In this document: piece after piece, positions 27,852 to 37,723 of the stretch
Position numbering within the stretch: the first letter of the stretch is position 1
How the letters are laid out: each line of letters begins with the position of its first letter
Assembly: GCA_015350385.1 (NCBI GenBank)
Contig: WNKI01000002.1
Location: 6,244,700-6,308,699 of the forward strand
DNA from: Aculops lycopersici
Lineage: Eukaryota; Arthropoda; Arachnida; Trombidiformes; Eriophyidae
Length of the DNA stretch: 64,000 nucleotides
Direction: 5' to 3'
The notes under the pieces: model-generated
Seen by the model: only the letters and a program-made list of their open reading frames with translations
Told to the model about the DNA's origin: nothing
Databases searched by the model: none
Made by a program: the position numbers and the translations under genes

Positions 27852-29075
27852 TCAGGTGGTGTGGCCATTTGACCTGACGACATTGTTATTTAAAGCCGGA
27901 TTATTGGTCAAAGAATCCAGCTGTTTCTGTAGCTTATCGCCCAAATTACGGAGTTCCCAGCCAGCTTGTAACCATTCTCTCTCTATAAGGGCCTCGAACC
28001 CTTGAACAGTTCGACAGTCTGGATCTAAAATGATTTGTGCGAGTGAACATACTTGCAAAGTTGAGTTCATCCCCTCAGATCCATGAACTAGCACCGAGGC
28101 ACCCTCGTGATCAATACATTGAGCCATGAGGCAGGCGCAAGTGAGAACATCATTGATATGCTTGAGCCAGTTTGAGGCATCGAGCCGCTGCAACCACTTG
28201 TCAGTTGGACAGTCTTTATCTTGACAAGCTTCCACTAGTTTGTGCAGCGAATCTGAGAGTGTTTGGTACCTATCGATGGGTCTATGGACTCGTCTCAACA
28301 ACGGATAGTAAGTCTCCGGTTCATGACCGCCACCTTTTGTTTTGGCTAGTTGTGCAATGTTTTGAGTGCGCGTATCAATAATATAACCTCTCTTGTTTCC
28401 AATAATAGTGTTCATCAACTTTTCATCATCCTTACATCTCTTATTGCCGGGACCGACCATCGGTTGACCAGAGCGAACAATAACGGCTCGGTTTGGTTTG
28501 TGTAAATAGCTCAATACTGGAAATCTACCCAGACATCTAAATTGTGCTACCTTACTAAGGCATTCGTCGTTAATTGACTTGGGCACCACAATACTTTCTG
28601 GGTAAGTCGAACAAAGTTTATAATCTTTGTTGGCCTGGGACACTCTCCAATCATCGGTCGACTGGAGTATTTTTTGATACTCTCTATCCAGCTGAAATGT
28701 TTGCCACCCATCCTCAACAATATCAAACATCGGACGGTAATGGAATGGATAGAATAATCGGCAATCGTCTAGATTCGCTAGCTGATCGATTGACTCAGCC
28801 ACGTTGCGAAGCTCCTCCTGGCCCTTAATGTCCAACTGTATCACGCGGAAATCTTTGCACTTGATTACAAGGGAGTTTTGTAAATTTGACTGTCTTCGTT
28901 CAACCGAATCAATCATCACATGTAGGATCCACAATTCGTCATCTTGTGAGGCTCTTGATGATAGGATTAGATGGTGGCTTGTTATGCATAAGACCACCCC
29001 GGTTGGCTCCTTGAATGGTCGATGGAGGATCACATTATCAACCCGCGGGGTTTTAATAAAAATAGCAAGCTCCAT
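27852..29075 (-). CDS. MTMR9: MTMR9-like pseudophosphatase, internally deleted copy
   Basis: This 407-residue protein is almost identical to the copy at 35547-37229 up to EREWLQAG, then jumps to ELRNLGDKLQKQ. It keeps the PH-GRAM domain (IKTPRVDNVILHRPFKEPTG) and the front of the myotubularin domain, including the inactive loop HGSEGMNSTLQV in place of HCx5R. It lacks 153 codons that form the rest of the phosphatase fold. At the DNA level 460 nt are missing and one A is added, so the frame survives and creates a single new Trp. The protein may be unstable or partly functional. Only a few substitutions separate it from the full copy, so the event is very recent, or the copy is an assembly artefact. 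Confidence 0.85.
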   Translation of the reverse strand: MELAIFIKTPRVDNVILHRPFKEPTGVVLCITSHHLILSSRASQDDELWILHVMIDSVERRQSNLQNSLVIKCKDFRVIQLDIKGQEELRNVAESIDQLANLDDCRLFYPFHYRPMFDIVEDGWQTFQLDREYQKILQSTDDWRVSQANKDYKLCSTYPESIVVPKSINDECLSKVAQFRCLGRFPVLSYLHKPNRAVIVRSGQPMVGPGNKRCKDDEKLMNTIIGNKRGYIIDTRTQNIAQLAKTKGGGHEPETYYPLLRRVHRPIDRYQTLSDSLHKLVEACQDKDCPTDKWLQRLDASNWLKHINDVLTCACLMAQCIDHEGASVLVHGSEGMNSTLQVCSLAQIILDPDCRTVQGFEALIEREWLQAGWELRNLGDKLQKQLDSLTNNPALNNNVVRSNGHTT

Positions 29076-29166
29076 GGGTATGATGTGTAGAATCTAATCT
29101 AAACTGGAGGTAATGAAGATAATAATAAATTAACCTAGTTTTATTTACCATAGTGAGTGTTAGACA

Positions 29167-29174
29167 TATAAATA
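29167..29174 (+). promoter_or_regulatory. Plus-strand TATA box in duplicated MTMR9 upstream region (left copy)
   Basis: TATAAATA on the plus strand, about 90 nt upstream of the leftward MTMR9 start, faces away from MTMR9. It could drive a rightward transcript starting near 29200. The nearest rightward ORF starts at 29622. Confidence 0.35.
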
Positions 29175-29308
29175 CCCAAAGAGACAGTTCATAGAGTAGC
29201 ACAGAGCGCGGGTGTGAGCGCAGTAATTGTGTAAATTTTCTGAGGTTTACTTAGATTAGTATGGATCTCACAAGATAATAGTTGCAAATTTAGTGCGTGC
29301 AGGCGTCG

Positions 29309-29621
29309 GACCTGATAGATAGATTATATTTATGAAGGAAGTCAGTGGTCGACCACCACACAAAGCCGATAAGTGCCAACAGGCTATAGTTCTCGGGCGA
29401 AAAAGCATTCACTGGTGTCTAGGCTCTCAAAAGGTCTTGGCGCATGCGTAGAATTTGCATGACATCGTGTCATTGACACGCACTGAGAACAGGCCTCGCG
29501 AGTTACCCAATTTAGATCAGTTCAATTTCAAGTTCCAAGATGTCAACATGTCGATGTTGTCCAGTGTTAAAATTTATATGAGCTTAATGCAACGGCTTTC
29601 ATAACCACACTCATCACTATC
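29309..29621. other. Spacer between MTMR9 copy and the multiplexin region
   Basis: No coding sequence supported. This is unique sequence to the right of the duplication edge and upstream of the signal-peptide ORF at 29622. Confidence 0.4.
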
Positions 29622-29972
29622 ATGTCAACACTCAAGAAGCAAGCTAGCAATTTTTCATTGCTCCTAGTTGTGAGCTCGACCTTTCTATCGATTTCCAATT
29701 GCCCACTTCCGGTTGGCGCTTTCTGGCTTACTGATTTGAACCTGGCCTCATTGCCGAGTTTACCATTGAAAGTATCAACCGAACAGCGACACTCAATCAG
29801 CAATTTGAAACAACAGTCCAAGTCAATAGATATCAGGAACGACACTTCATCTTCGTCGTTGCTTCCGGTTCAAGATGAAGCAAGTCATTCGACAGCCATA
29901 GTTGGCACAGCTACTCTAAAACCACCCGCAATATCTTCATCTTTATCAATTGATGCATTATCACAGCAGCAG
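29622..29972 (+). CDS. Candidate first exon with signal peptide (possibly multiplexin)
   Basis: The ATG at 29622 opens 117 codons ending exactly at a consensus donor (CAG|GTAAGT, end 29972, phase 0). The start is a plausible signal peptide (SNFSLLLVVSSTFLSISNC), followed by a Ser/Leu-rich linker that is not conserved in any way I recognise. The next strong rightward exons are those of the collagen/endostatin gene, and the phase fits. Assigning this exon to that gene is inference; 1.4 kb without confirmed exons lies between. Confidence 0.45.
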
Positions 29973-31334
29973 GTAAGTTAGTGTCTCTTCTCTCATATAA
30001 CCTTCTCTCGTATATTGCAAAAGCTTTGATAGAAAAACGAGAGAGTTTGTTTGTATTGCATCACATTGCACAGGTTATAGAAATGTCGATGGAAAGTCGA
30101 TGTCTCAACTTTTCTCATCTGACAACAGACCAAAGTTGAGAGAAGCTCAAACTTTTTGGATAGATTTCCCCTGATTGCCCATCGCTAGCTCATCTCACGC
30201 TCCAATTGTACGCTTTGATTTGCCTTGTCTCGCTGTCGCTTGATCCTTTTCCGGTTTATTTCCGCTCGTTGCTCTCGGTTCCAATTTTGGTTTTGTTTTG
30301 GTTAGCTCTCGGTCCAATGTTTGTCTCGATTTCTTTCGATTGACTAGTTCAAGTCGACTGTCGTGATCGTCTTGCGAGCGAGGAAAATTACGCTTTCCAG
30401 CGTCACGAAGTCTGTTGTTTGCGAATCGCCAACCGGATGCATCGATGCGACGCAAATCCTCATGCTTATTTATGGTTCCTAGATTTCAAGTTAGTTGTGA
30501 ACAAACTGAAGCAAACTAAACTCCCTGGCTAGCTGATTGGCCAGCCTAAAACGACAGCCAACATTCCAGTCTGGCTAACAAAACCTCTTGCTGGCATCTA
30601 GGTTTTGGTTCCACAAATTCAAGTGGTTGAATTTTCAAGAGACTAAAATTTGTGCCGGCGAGCGAAACGCACGTGACAACACAACGGCCACAGGATTGAC
30701 TCGAGCGTAAGGCCAAAAAGTCAGCTGAGTGAGCGCCACAATGTTACATCAGTTGGCGAGACTTGCACTACTTCCGCTTTGGTTTGGTGGTAAGTTGGCT
30801 GGTTGCTTGAAATCATCTATCATCAAGAGCGACAGCAAGTTTCATTTGCTTCATCGGACACACGAAAAACAGTGGGCCAGCTCTTATTTGAGGCGCCCAA
30901 TATTTATGATGATTCAATAGGTTGCCTGAGTCTATTGCGGGTCAGCTGGCACCTCATTTGAATGGCGCGAAGAGCTGCGGTAGCAAGTGGTTATTTTTCC
31001 CCTTCCTGCGCACCTACACCAACACCGCCGCGAGTCGTCGTTCCGTGATTGATGATGCACCACGAGCTAGGAGCTGAAGAGTGAGCACGCAGCTCCCTCT
31101 TTAGCCAGCCACGAATCGTAATCGAGCTGAGCTCTACTCATCGGCTCAACAACCACTTGGCTGCAACCAGTCTATCGGTGGTTGGCTGTTTGGGAAATAG
31201 AGAACGAGGTATAACAGTTAATCCCAAGACTAGCCACTTGGAGATGTGCGAATCGAGCGCTTGATGATCTTATCATACTTTCACGCTTGCAACTTCCGGC
31301 CATCGGCCACTCAGACTCCTTCAGCTTGATTAAT
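29973..31334. other. Probable intronic region of the multiplexin gene
   Basis: I see no confirmed exon. One acceptor-like site (TTGCACAG ending about 30074) opens a short frame of about 20 codons that soon stops. Two other frames (30195-30455 minus and 30729-30920 plus) are not convincing. Confidence 0.35.
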
Positions 31335-34300
31335 CGTCGCCAGCTTTTGGTGCAACCACTCGCGATTATAACCAAGTCACAACAATTCACCTGCATCGAA
31401 ACCTCTCTAATAAACTCTGTCTGTCCCTCGTTCTGGAACTCAAAATCGATTGCGACTACCTGTCACTAAAGTGGACATCATCGGCGAACGAGCTACAGCA
31501 GCGGCAGCTCTCTTTGTCATCACAATGCCAATGCAACGCCAATTGGATCAAGAACCAAACCGACTATTACATATCAAAATGGATGCACGAGTTTAGGCGA
31601 AGTCAACCAGTGACTCCAACTCAGAGCTCACAGCAGCAATCTACTTGGCAACAGAGGCACAATGGAAACGGCACTAATGTTGCCGGTGGAAACAACAATC
31701 AGCACCACGGACGTCGCTGGATTAAGGGAACGCGTAACGAGAAACCCAATAGGCGCTCGTTGAACGCTTCCCTTGATTCCTCGAACACAATTGACAAAAG
31801 TCCGGAGTCGAACGATACAAGTGGCCCTTCGGCTAAAATGGGCAGCAACAACAGGAAGCAGGGACTAAACGGAAAGAGCAATGAATCTAGTAGCAAGGGA
31901 ATAGGTAAATTGAATGGCATTGGGAGCTCGGATAATCTACAGGGCAAATCAATAGTGTTGCCTCAGTTGCAAGGCGAACGAGGCCCCGAGGGTCCAAAGG
32001 TGAGTAGGAATGGGTAGCCTTTGTTATAATCATTTGCCTCTTGTGTCTATTGTCATTCTAGCCGAGAGGAACAGGGAAAGAGAGGAAGAAAGAAGCCAAT
32101 CAACTTACCAACTCTTGAATAAATTTTTCTCCACTCTATTCCACCTTCTGTTACGTAACCATCTGGCGACTCAATGCCACTATTGCCAACCAATTAGGGC
32201 GAGCGAGGAGAGAAGGGCGACAGAGGCGAGCCAGGTGAGAGTGGGCCGCTGATTAGTGTTTTGGATCGCGACCAATTGTTTGATCTTCTAGGCGACGGAG
32301 GATCAAGAGGCAACAAAGTCGATGCAGCTGAGTCGATTGTTACACCAACTACAAGCGCAACGGCATCGACACCAACAACAACAAGTAGCAGCTCAAGTGG
32401 CAAGAAGGCGAGTGTAGTAGCAGGTCAACCTTCTGATGAGCGGCCGACAAACAGGAGACAATTGGTTTTTGTGGAATCGGAACAGATGTTAGTGGTTAGC
32501 ACTAGTTTGGGTTGGCGCCAGGTTCAGTTATCCTCGCAGCCGCTGCAAGATTTTCGCAAGGCAATACCCAAGTTTAGTTTGGTCAACTCGCAGGATCGGC
32601 GTCGTCTTTTGTCCACGGCTTCATTGGGTGCACCTAATTCTATTAGCTCTAGCACAACACTCGGGAGCAAGTGGCAATTGGCTCGTGGAAATGGCAAGCG
32701 ACAGGAAAACCTTTTACCTGGAGACATGGATCTAGATGTTGAGGACAATGAAGGTGCGGACGATGAAGACGACGACGAGGATGAGGATGAAGATGATGAC
32801 GACGAGGAGGAGGCAGATGACCTGAGTAATAGTCTCGAGGATCTGGAGGACGACATATACCGGGATAACGCAGGGGACGAGCGTGAGGATGATGAGGAAG
32901 AAGAGGACGACAATTTGGACATTAGAGACGACGCTGAGGATGGCTACAGAAAGTTGAACAGTGCGAGCGGCAACCGAGTTGTCCCGAGCGGAAGTGCAAG
33001 GCGCAAGAAACCACCTGCAGGTAGAAATCAAGTTCTCGGCAGGTCGGCGGCCTCTGGAATGGCTCCCGTCAAGCTAGATGATGATACAATTGCCCTCCCC
33101 TCTATGCCAATGACGACTTATCAGGTTGCAAGCTCGAGTGGCAACACCAACAAACAGCAGCACCCCTCTTTGGACAAACGAATGAAGGTAAGTGATCATT
33201 CTCCATCGGAGTCACCTGAGTATGTGTATAAATGAATGAATGAATGAATATATTCGATCGTATACATGTGTATATTTCGCCTAACCTTTTCCATCTTTCG
33301 TGTTCTCGACGACGCAACTCCCAAAGCTTCGGCTCGTTGCGTTGAACGAACCATTTGCAGGTAATATCCACGGAATTAGAGGTAGGTAGGGGTGTGAAGG
33401 TTGAATTGGATTGAATTGAATTAAAGCTAGCTAATCTCTAGCTGATTCGAGCCGACAACAAACTGACCTGCGAGAGAAAAATATCCACTACCATTCAAAT
33501 TTCATTTCAACCATGTCACCAACACCAGGTGCCGACTTTGAGTGCAAGCGAGACGCAAATCGCGCCCAAATAAGGGGTTCGTTCCGCGCTTTCCTCGCTT
33601 CCGGTTACCAGAACTTGAACGAGCTCGTCCGTTTCAATGTGCACAAGTTTCCAATCGTGAATTTGCGCGTAAGTAATCCCTTTTCCCTGTTTACAGCAAG
33701 CAAGCCACGCCGCCGGAAGTGGCCACCTGCTAGCTATTTGGCTTGTCTATTTATTCCATCATTTCAACTTCCCTCCTCTTCCTCAATCTCTTTGATCTAT
33801 CGTGATAATTAACGTTGCTTCACTGTTTTCATCAAACCCATTTCATTCCACTCCGAACTAATCTCATTGGAAATGACCAACATGACAACACGTTGCCCGA
33901 AATAACGCTGACTAATAGGGCGAGACACTAGCAAACTCTTGGCACGATCTGCTCAAGTCGCCGGCGCGAATGGCCAATCCATTAAGTCGCGTCCACTCGT
34001 TTGACGGACGTCACGTAGCCACCGACTCGAGATGGTAAGTTTTCTCGGCCTCCTCATTGTTGGCTCGTTGTTATTGTTGACGTGTCGTGTGTCAACTTGA
34101 GTTTTGGAGAAGAGAAACATGGAAAAAAGCTGGCCAACAGTCGATTCAATTAGTTCCAGTTTAGTGAGAGAGAGACAATCACGAAAGCTTTAGCCCTTCT
34201 CGAGTGTCAACCAAAAAACTAACTCGTCGACTTCGTTTTCTTCTGCAACAATCAACTCGACTTCAGGCCCAATAAACTCGTTTGGCACGGATCGGCTAAT

Positions 34301-34654
34301 AAACAAGGATTACGTAATAATCAGCAGCAGCACAATTGCGATGCTTGGCACTCCGACTCGCTGAACAAATTTGGCTTTGCCTCACCCATTCACCAGCCAA
34401 GAGGATCCGCATTGACCAACCGGAAGTTGCAACGACAAAAGAAGCGCCACTTGCAAGACAAATCAACTAATAGGAACTCAACGTCAACTCAACTAGTCTC
34501 CAATGAGCAGCTACCTTTTGCATTGGACTTCATTGAGAAGTATCCCTGCCGAATGCCACTAATTTTGCTCTGTATCGAAACAATCGGGCAGTCAATTGAA
34601 ATGGGAGAATCTAGCTTTAGCAGCCAGTCTCCCAGTGAAAATAACTCTATCTAA
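31335..34654 (+). CDS. Mp: Multiplexin (collagen XV/XVIII-type) with endostatin domain
   Basis: Six exons are placed: about 31335-31999 (left edge uncertain), 32198-33187, 33327-33381, 33529-33668, 33919-34034 and 34267-34654. All have GT/AG borders and compatible phases. The first is Gln/Asn/Ser-rich and ends GERGPEGPK; the second begins GERGEKGDRGEPGESGP. Together they make about nine Gly-X-Y triplets. A long hinge follows, with a very acidic block near 32750-32950. The last four exons form the C-terminal endostatin: LRLVALNEPFAGNIHGIRG, ADFECKRDANRAQIRGSFRA, FPIVNLR, SWHDLLKSPARM, VHSFDGRHVA, LVWHGSANKQG, NCDAWHSD and ILLCIET, with its cysteines. Multiplexins are secreted basement-membrane proteins. 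A TSPN domain was not clearly seen. Poly(A) signal at 34763-34768. Confidence 0.9.
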
Positions 34655-35323
34655 TCCAATGTCCTGCTATATTTCTATAGAAGTTGATGGTCTCTCGCAA
34701 ATAATAACCATCTATTTATTACCCAGAAGATCATGTATACTTTGCTTTCATTCTCAATTGTAAATAAATTTTGGTGGAGTGCTTTTGTTTGTAAGCAAGA
34801 CCTTATATTAAAGGATGTCAATTTCCGAGATGCAGCTCGGCCAATCCCTCTACCTGGAGAGTTATACAGGAAACTCTGATCGATTCTAAGTTATGCCCTT
34901 GGATGTTTAATTGGGAGAACCGATGTGTTACATTTACGGTGCAGTTGAGTATATGTAACCTGAGAGTGCAAATATCGGTCCAAATTTCAAACCTTCTACG
35001 GTACCTATAGTAATCCGTTCACTGAACTAGAGAATCCTTGAAAGTGCAAGAAAACATTTAATAAAAGCGTTTAAAAATTATCAAGGGATTTGTTGCAATA
35101 ATACAAACACAACACAATGGACCGCTATTCGATACCCCGATCCAATCCGTTAGCCTGAAATGTCATTTCGGAATTATCATGAACAAAACATCCCCATTCA
35201 CCAAATCCCATATTTACCCCATCCACTGCGCACCCAAGACTACCCATGACCTCACAACCACCTAGCGACCTAAATCGAAGTGAAGGTTGTTCAGAAACGG
35301 CAACAGCATTTCCGTCAAAAAAT
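34655..35323. other. Spacer between multiplexin and the right MTMR9 copy
   Basis: Contains the multiplexin 3' UTR with AATAAA at 34763-34768, and the unexplained minus-strand open stretch at 35125-35322. Nothing else supported. Confidence 0.45.
35125..35322 (-). pseudogene. Unexplained protein-like fragment at duplication edge
   Basis: Sixty-six minus-strand codons read without a stop from a TAA at 35323-35325 to a TAG at 35125-35127. The translation has a clear domain-like character: DGNAVAVSEQPSLRFRSLGG, then CEVMGSLGCAVDGVNMGF and GEWGCFVHD. The left edge of the right MTMR9 duplication lies at about 35324, so this could be a gene piece cut by the duplication. No start codon or family is recognised. 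Confidence 0.3.
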
Positions 35324-35546
35324 TATACACCAGACTTATCACAACTACACCTACAACGAGTCAAAATCTAAACTCTCGCTTCTCGTAGATCGAGTTCATT
35401 TGTTAGTTATGGACCAGCCATCATGCTAGTGGTATTGAGATGAGCTGATAACTCGATTGAAGTGCTTAAATGACTAGCAGATGATATGTCAATTATTTTA
35501 TTTATCTATTTGCCTATGATATGTGAAGAATAACTTTGAGCAGCCC

Positions 35547-37229
35547 TCAGGTGGTGTGGCCATTTGACCTGACGACATTGTTATTCAAAGCCGGATTATT
35601 GGTCAAAGAATCCAGCTGTTTCTGTAGCTTATCGCCCACATTACGGAGTTCCCTCTTCTTGGTGCTGACATAGTGCAAGCGTTTCTTGGCTTTCCGTTTA
35701 GACTCCAGGGATAGAGGATGCGTGATCCATCGGAAGAAGACATTCTCCCATAACTCTATGCTCACGGCTGCCACCGAGGGCCAGATTGCATCTTCTCGTG
35801 GCTCATACAATGGATTTAAGTACTCTTGTAAAATTGTTGGCATGTTTACATATGACCACAAGGATGTTGTTTTCTGAATTTCAAACTCGTCCCTTTGCTT
35901 GGGACTATTGCCAAGGAAAGTTCCGAACTCGGACCCATACGCATGATCAAGTAATAATATTAGAAAATCTTCATCAAACTCGAACGAGCATGGAAACTGT
36001 TTCATGATTTGCGATACACAATCTAGGAATAACATGAATACTGGACTGAATTCTCTCTTATCAGCATGCATTGGTGCAAAGGCGGAATGTTTACATCTTG
36101 TTGTGAACGGGTGGCCAGCTTGTAACCATTCTCTCTCTATAAGGGCCTCGAACCCTTGAACAGTTCGACAGTCTGGATCTAAAATGATTTGTGCGAGTGA
36201 ACATACTTGCAAAGTTGAGTTCATCCCCTCAGATCCATGAACTAGCACCGAGGCACCCTCGTGATCAATACATTGAGCCATGAGGCAGGCGCAAGTGAGA
36301 ACATCATTGATATGCTTGAGCCAGTTTGAGGCATCGAGCCGCTGCAACCACTTGTCAGTTGGACAGTCTTTATCTTGACAAGCTTCCACTAGTTTGTGCA
36401 GCGAATCTGAGAGTGTTTGGTACCTATCGATGGGTCTATGGACTCGTCTCAACAACGGATAGTAAGTCTCCGGTTCATGACCGCCACCTTTTGTTTTGGC
36501 TAGTTGTGCAATGTTTTGAGTGCGCGTATCAATAATATAACCTCTCTTGTTTCCAATAATAGTGTTCATCAACTTTTCATCATCCTTACATCTCTTATTG
36601 CCGGGACCGACCATCGGTTGACCAGAGCGAACAATAACGGCTCGGTTTGGTTTGTGTAAATAGCTCAATACTGGAAATCTACCCAGACATCTAAATTGTG
36701 CTACCTTACTAAGGCATTCGTCGTTAATTGACTTGGGCACCACAATACTTTCTGGGTAAGTCGAACAAAGTTTATAATCTTTGTTGGCCTGGGACACTCT
36801 CCAATCATCGGTCGACTGGAGTATTTTTTGATACTCTCTATCCAGCTGAAATGTTTGCCACCCATCCTCAACAATATCAAACATCGGACGGTAATGGAAT
36901 GGATAGAATAATCGGCAATCGTCTAGATTCGCTAGCTGATCGATTGACTCAGCCACGTTGCGAAGCTCCTCCTGGCCCTTAATGTCCAACTGTATCACGC
37001 GGAAATCTTTGCACTTGATTACAAGGGAGTTTTGTAAATTTGACTGTCTTCGTTCGACCGAATCAATCATCACATGTAGGATCCACAATTCGTCATCTTG
37101 TGAGGCTCTTGATGATAGGATTAGATGGTGGCTTGTTATGCATAAGACCACCCCGGTTGGCTCCTTGAATGGTCGATGGAGGATCACATTATCAACCCGC
37201 GGGGTTTTAATAAAAATAGCAAGCTCCAT
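35547..37229 (-). CDS. MTMR9: MTMR9-like myotubularin pseudophosphatase, full length
   Basis: This 560-residue single-exon protein has the MTMR9 architecture. A PH-GRAM domain (residues about 1-120, starting MELAIFIKTPRVDNVILHRP) precedes a myotubularin phosphatase fold (PMFDIVEDGW, SKVAQFRCLGRFPVLSYLHK, GGHEPETYYP, LDASNWLKHI). The C-terminus is a short coiled coil (ELRNVGDKLQKQLDSLTNN). The catalytic loop reads HGSEGMNST, with no Cys and no Arg, as in vertebrate MTMR9 (HGTEG). It is therefore a catalytically dead partner that in other animals binds and stimulates the active MTMR6/7/8 lipid phosphatases on endosomal membranes. EREWLQAGHPFTTRC and FPCSFEFDEDFLILLLDHAY confirm the family. Confidence 0.95.
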   Translation of the reverse strand: MELAIFIKTPRVDNVILHRPFKEPTGVVLCITSHHLILSSRASQDDELWILHVMIDSVERRQSNLQNSLVIKCKDFRVIQLDIKGQEELRNVAESIDQLANLDDCRLFYPFHYRPMFDIVEDGWQTFQLDREYQKILQSTDDWRVSQANKDYKLCSTYPESIVVPKSINDECLSKVAQFRCLGRFPVLSYLHKPNRAVIVRSGQPMVGPGNKRCKDDEKLMNTIIGNKRGYIIDTRTQNIAQLAKTKGGGHEPETYYPLLRRVHRPIDRYQTLSDSLHKLVEACQDKDCPTDKWLQRLDASNWLKHINDVLTCACLMAQCIDHEGASVLVHGSEGMNSTLQVCSLAQIILDPDCRTVQGFEALIEREWLQAGHPFTTRCKHSAFAPMHADKREFSPVFMLFLDCVSQIMKQFPCSFEFDEDFLILLLDHAYGSEFGTFLGNSPKQRDEFEIQKTTSLWSYVNMPTILQEYLNPLYEPREDAIWPSVAAVSIELWENVFFRWITHPLSLESKRKAKKRLHYVSTKKRELRNVGDKLQKQLDSLTNNPALNNNVVRSNGHTT

Positions 37230-37320
37230 GGGTATGATGTGTAGAATCTAATCTAAACTGGAGGTAATGAAGATAATAATAAATTAACCTAGTTTTATTT
37301 ACCATAGTGAGTGTTAGACA

Positions 37321-37328
37321 TATAAATA
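37321..37328 (+). promoter_or_regulatory. Plus-strand TATA box in duplicated MTMR9 upstream region (right copy)
   Basis: Second copy of the TATAAATA element seen at 29167-29174, again facing away from MTMR9. Rightward transcription would start near 37355; no clear first coding exon follows. Confidence 0.35.
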
Positions 37329-37462
37329 CCCAAAGAGACAGTTCATAGAGTAGCACAGAGCGCGGGTGTGAGCGCAGTAATTGTGTAAATTTTCTGAGGT
37401 TTACTTAGATTAGTATGGATCTCACAAGATAATAGTTGCAAATTTAGTGCGTGCAGGCGTCG

Positions 37463-37588
37463 CGTCTGATAGAGTTTATGTTTGTGGATTTCTATTTTGA
37501 AGAGAAAGCACACAGAACTCGGTTGTGAACCGACCTCTACTCCTGCATAGTTCATCATCAACAGGGAACGTCATCAGGAAAAAAGGCT
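37463..37588. other. Spacer with pol III terminator
   Basis: It includes a run of six A on the plus strand (about 37579-37584), which is TTTTTT downstream of the minus-strand tRNA and should act as its RNA polymerase III terminator. Confidence 0.6.
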
Positions 37589-37672
37589 TGTCAGAAGTGG
37601 GATTCGAACCCACGCCCCCCGAAGAGGACTGCGACCTGAACGCAGCGCCTTAGACCACTCGGCCATCCTGAC
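37589..37672 (-). tRNA. tRNA-Leu (anticodon CAG)
   Basis: An 84-nt minus-strand tRNA. The acceptor stem GTCAGGA pairs with TTCTGAC (one G-T pair) and leaves discriminator A. The A box (TGGCCGAGTGGTCTAAGGCG) and B box (GGGTTCGAATCCC) are intact. The anticodon loop has CAG in TTCAGGT, reading CUG leucine codons. The extra-long variable arm (CCTCTTCGGGGG region) is typical of tRNA-Leu. No intron is seen. A TTTTTT terminator follows 4-9 nt downstream. Confidence 0.97.
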
Positions 37673-37723
37673 ACATTATAATTTGAGGCCTGAAATTCCA
37701 TGTGTGTTCTTGTGAACCTCCAG

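Larger units (their letters stand above)
27645..29308. repeat. Segmental duplication, left copy (carries short MTMR9)
   Basis: This block is nearly identical to 35324-37462 in the same orientation. It includes the whole MTMR9 gene, its 3' flank and about 230 nt of 5' flank. Differences seen are a 16-nt indel near the left end, a few substitutions, and a 460-nt loss replaced by one A inside the gene. At the right end both copies share sequence through GTGCAGGCGTCG and then diverge. Confidence 0.93.
35324..37462. repeat. Segmental duplication, right copy (carries full MTMR9)
   Basis: Partner of 27645-29308. It contains the 460 nt missing from the left copy (35654-36113) and a 16-nt stretch in the left flank (AGTCAAAATCTAAACT-like) also absent from the left copy. 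It presumably represents the ancestral arrangement. Confidence 0.93.

Noticed and set aside
30195..30455. 86-codon Lys/Arg-rich minus-strand frame in the presumed multiplexin intron
   Set aside because: Low-complexity basic composition, no promoter or homology seen, and it lies inside a probable intron.
35654..36113. Idea that the 460 nt missing from the left MTMR9 copy is a retained intron in the right copy
   Set aside because: The block encodes well-conserved myotubularin sequence (PCSFEFDEDFLILLLDHAY) and does not begin with GT or end with AG on the coding strand.
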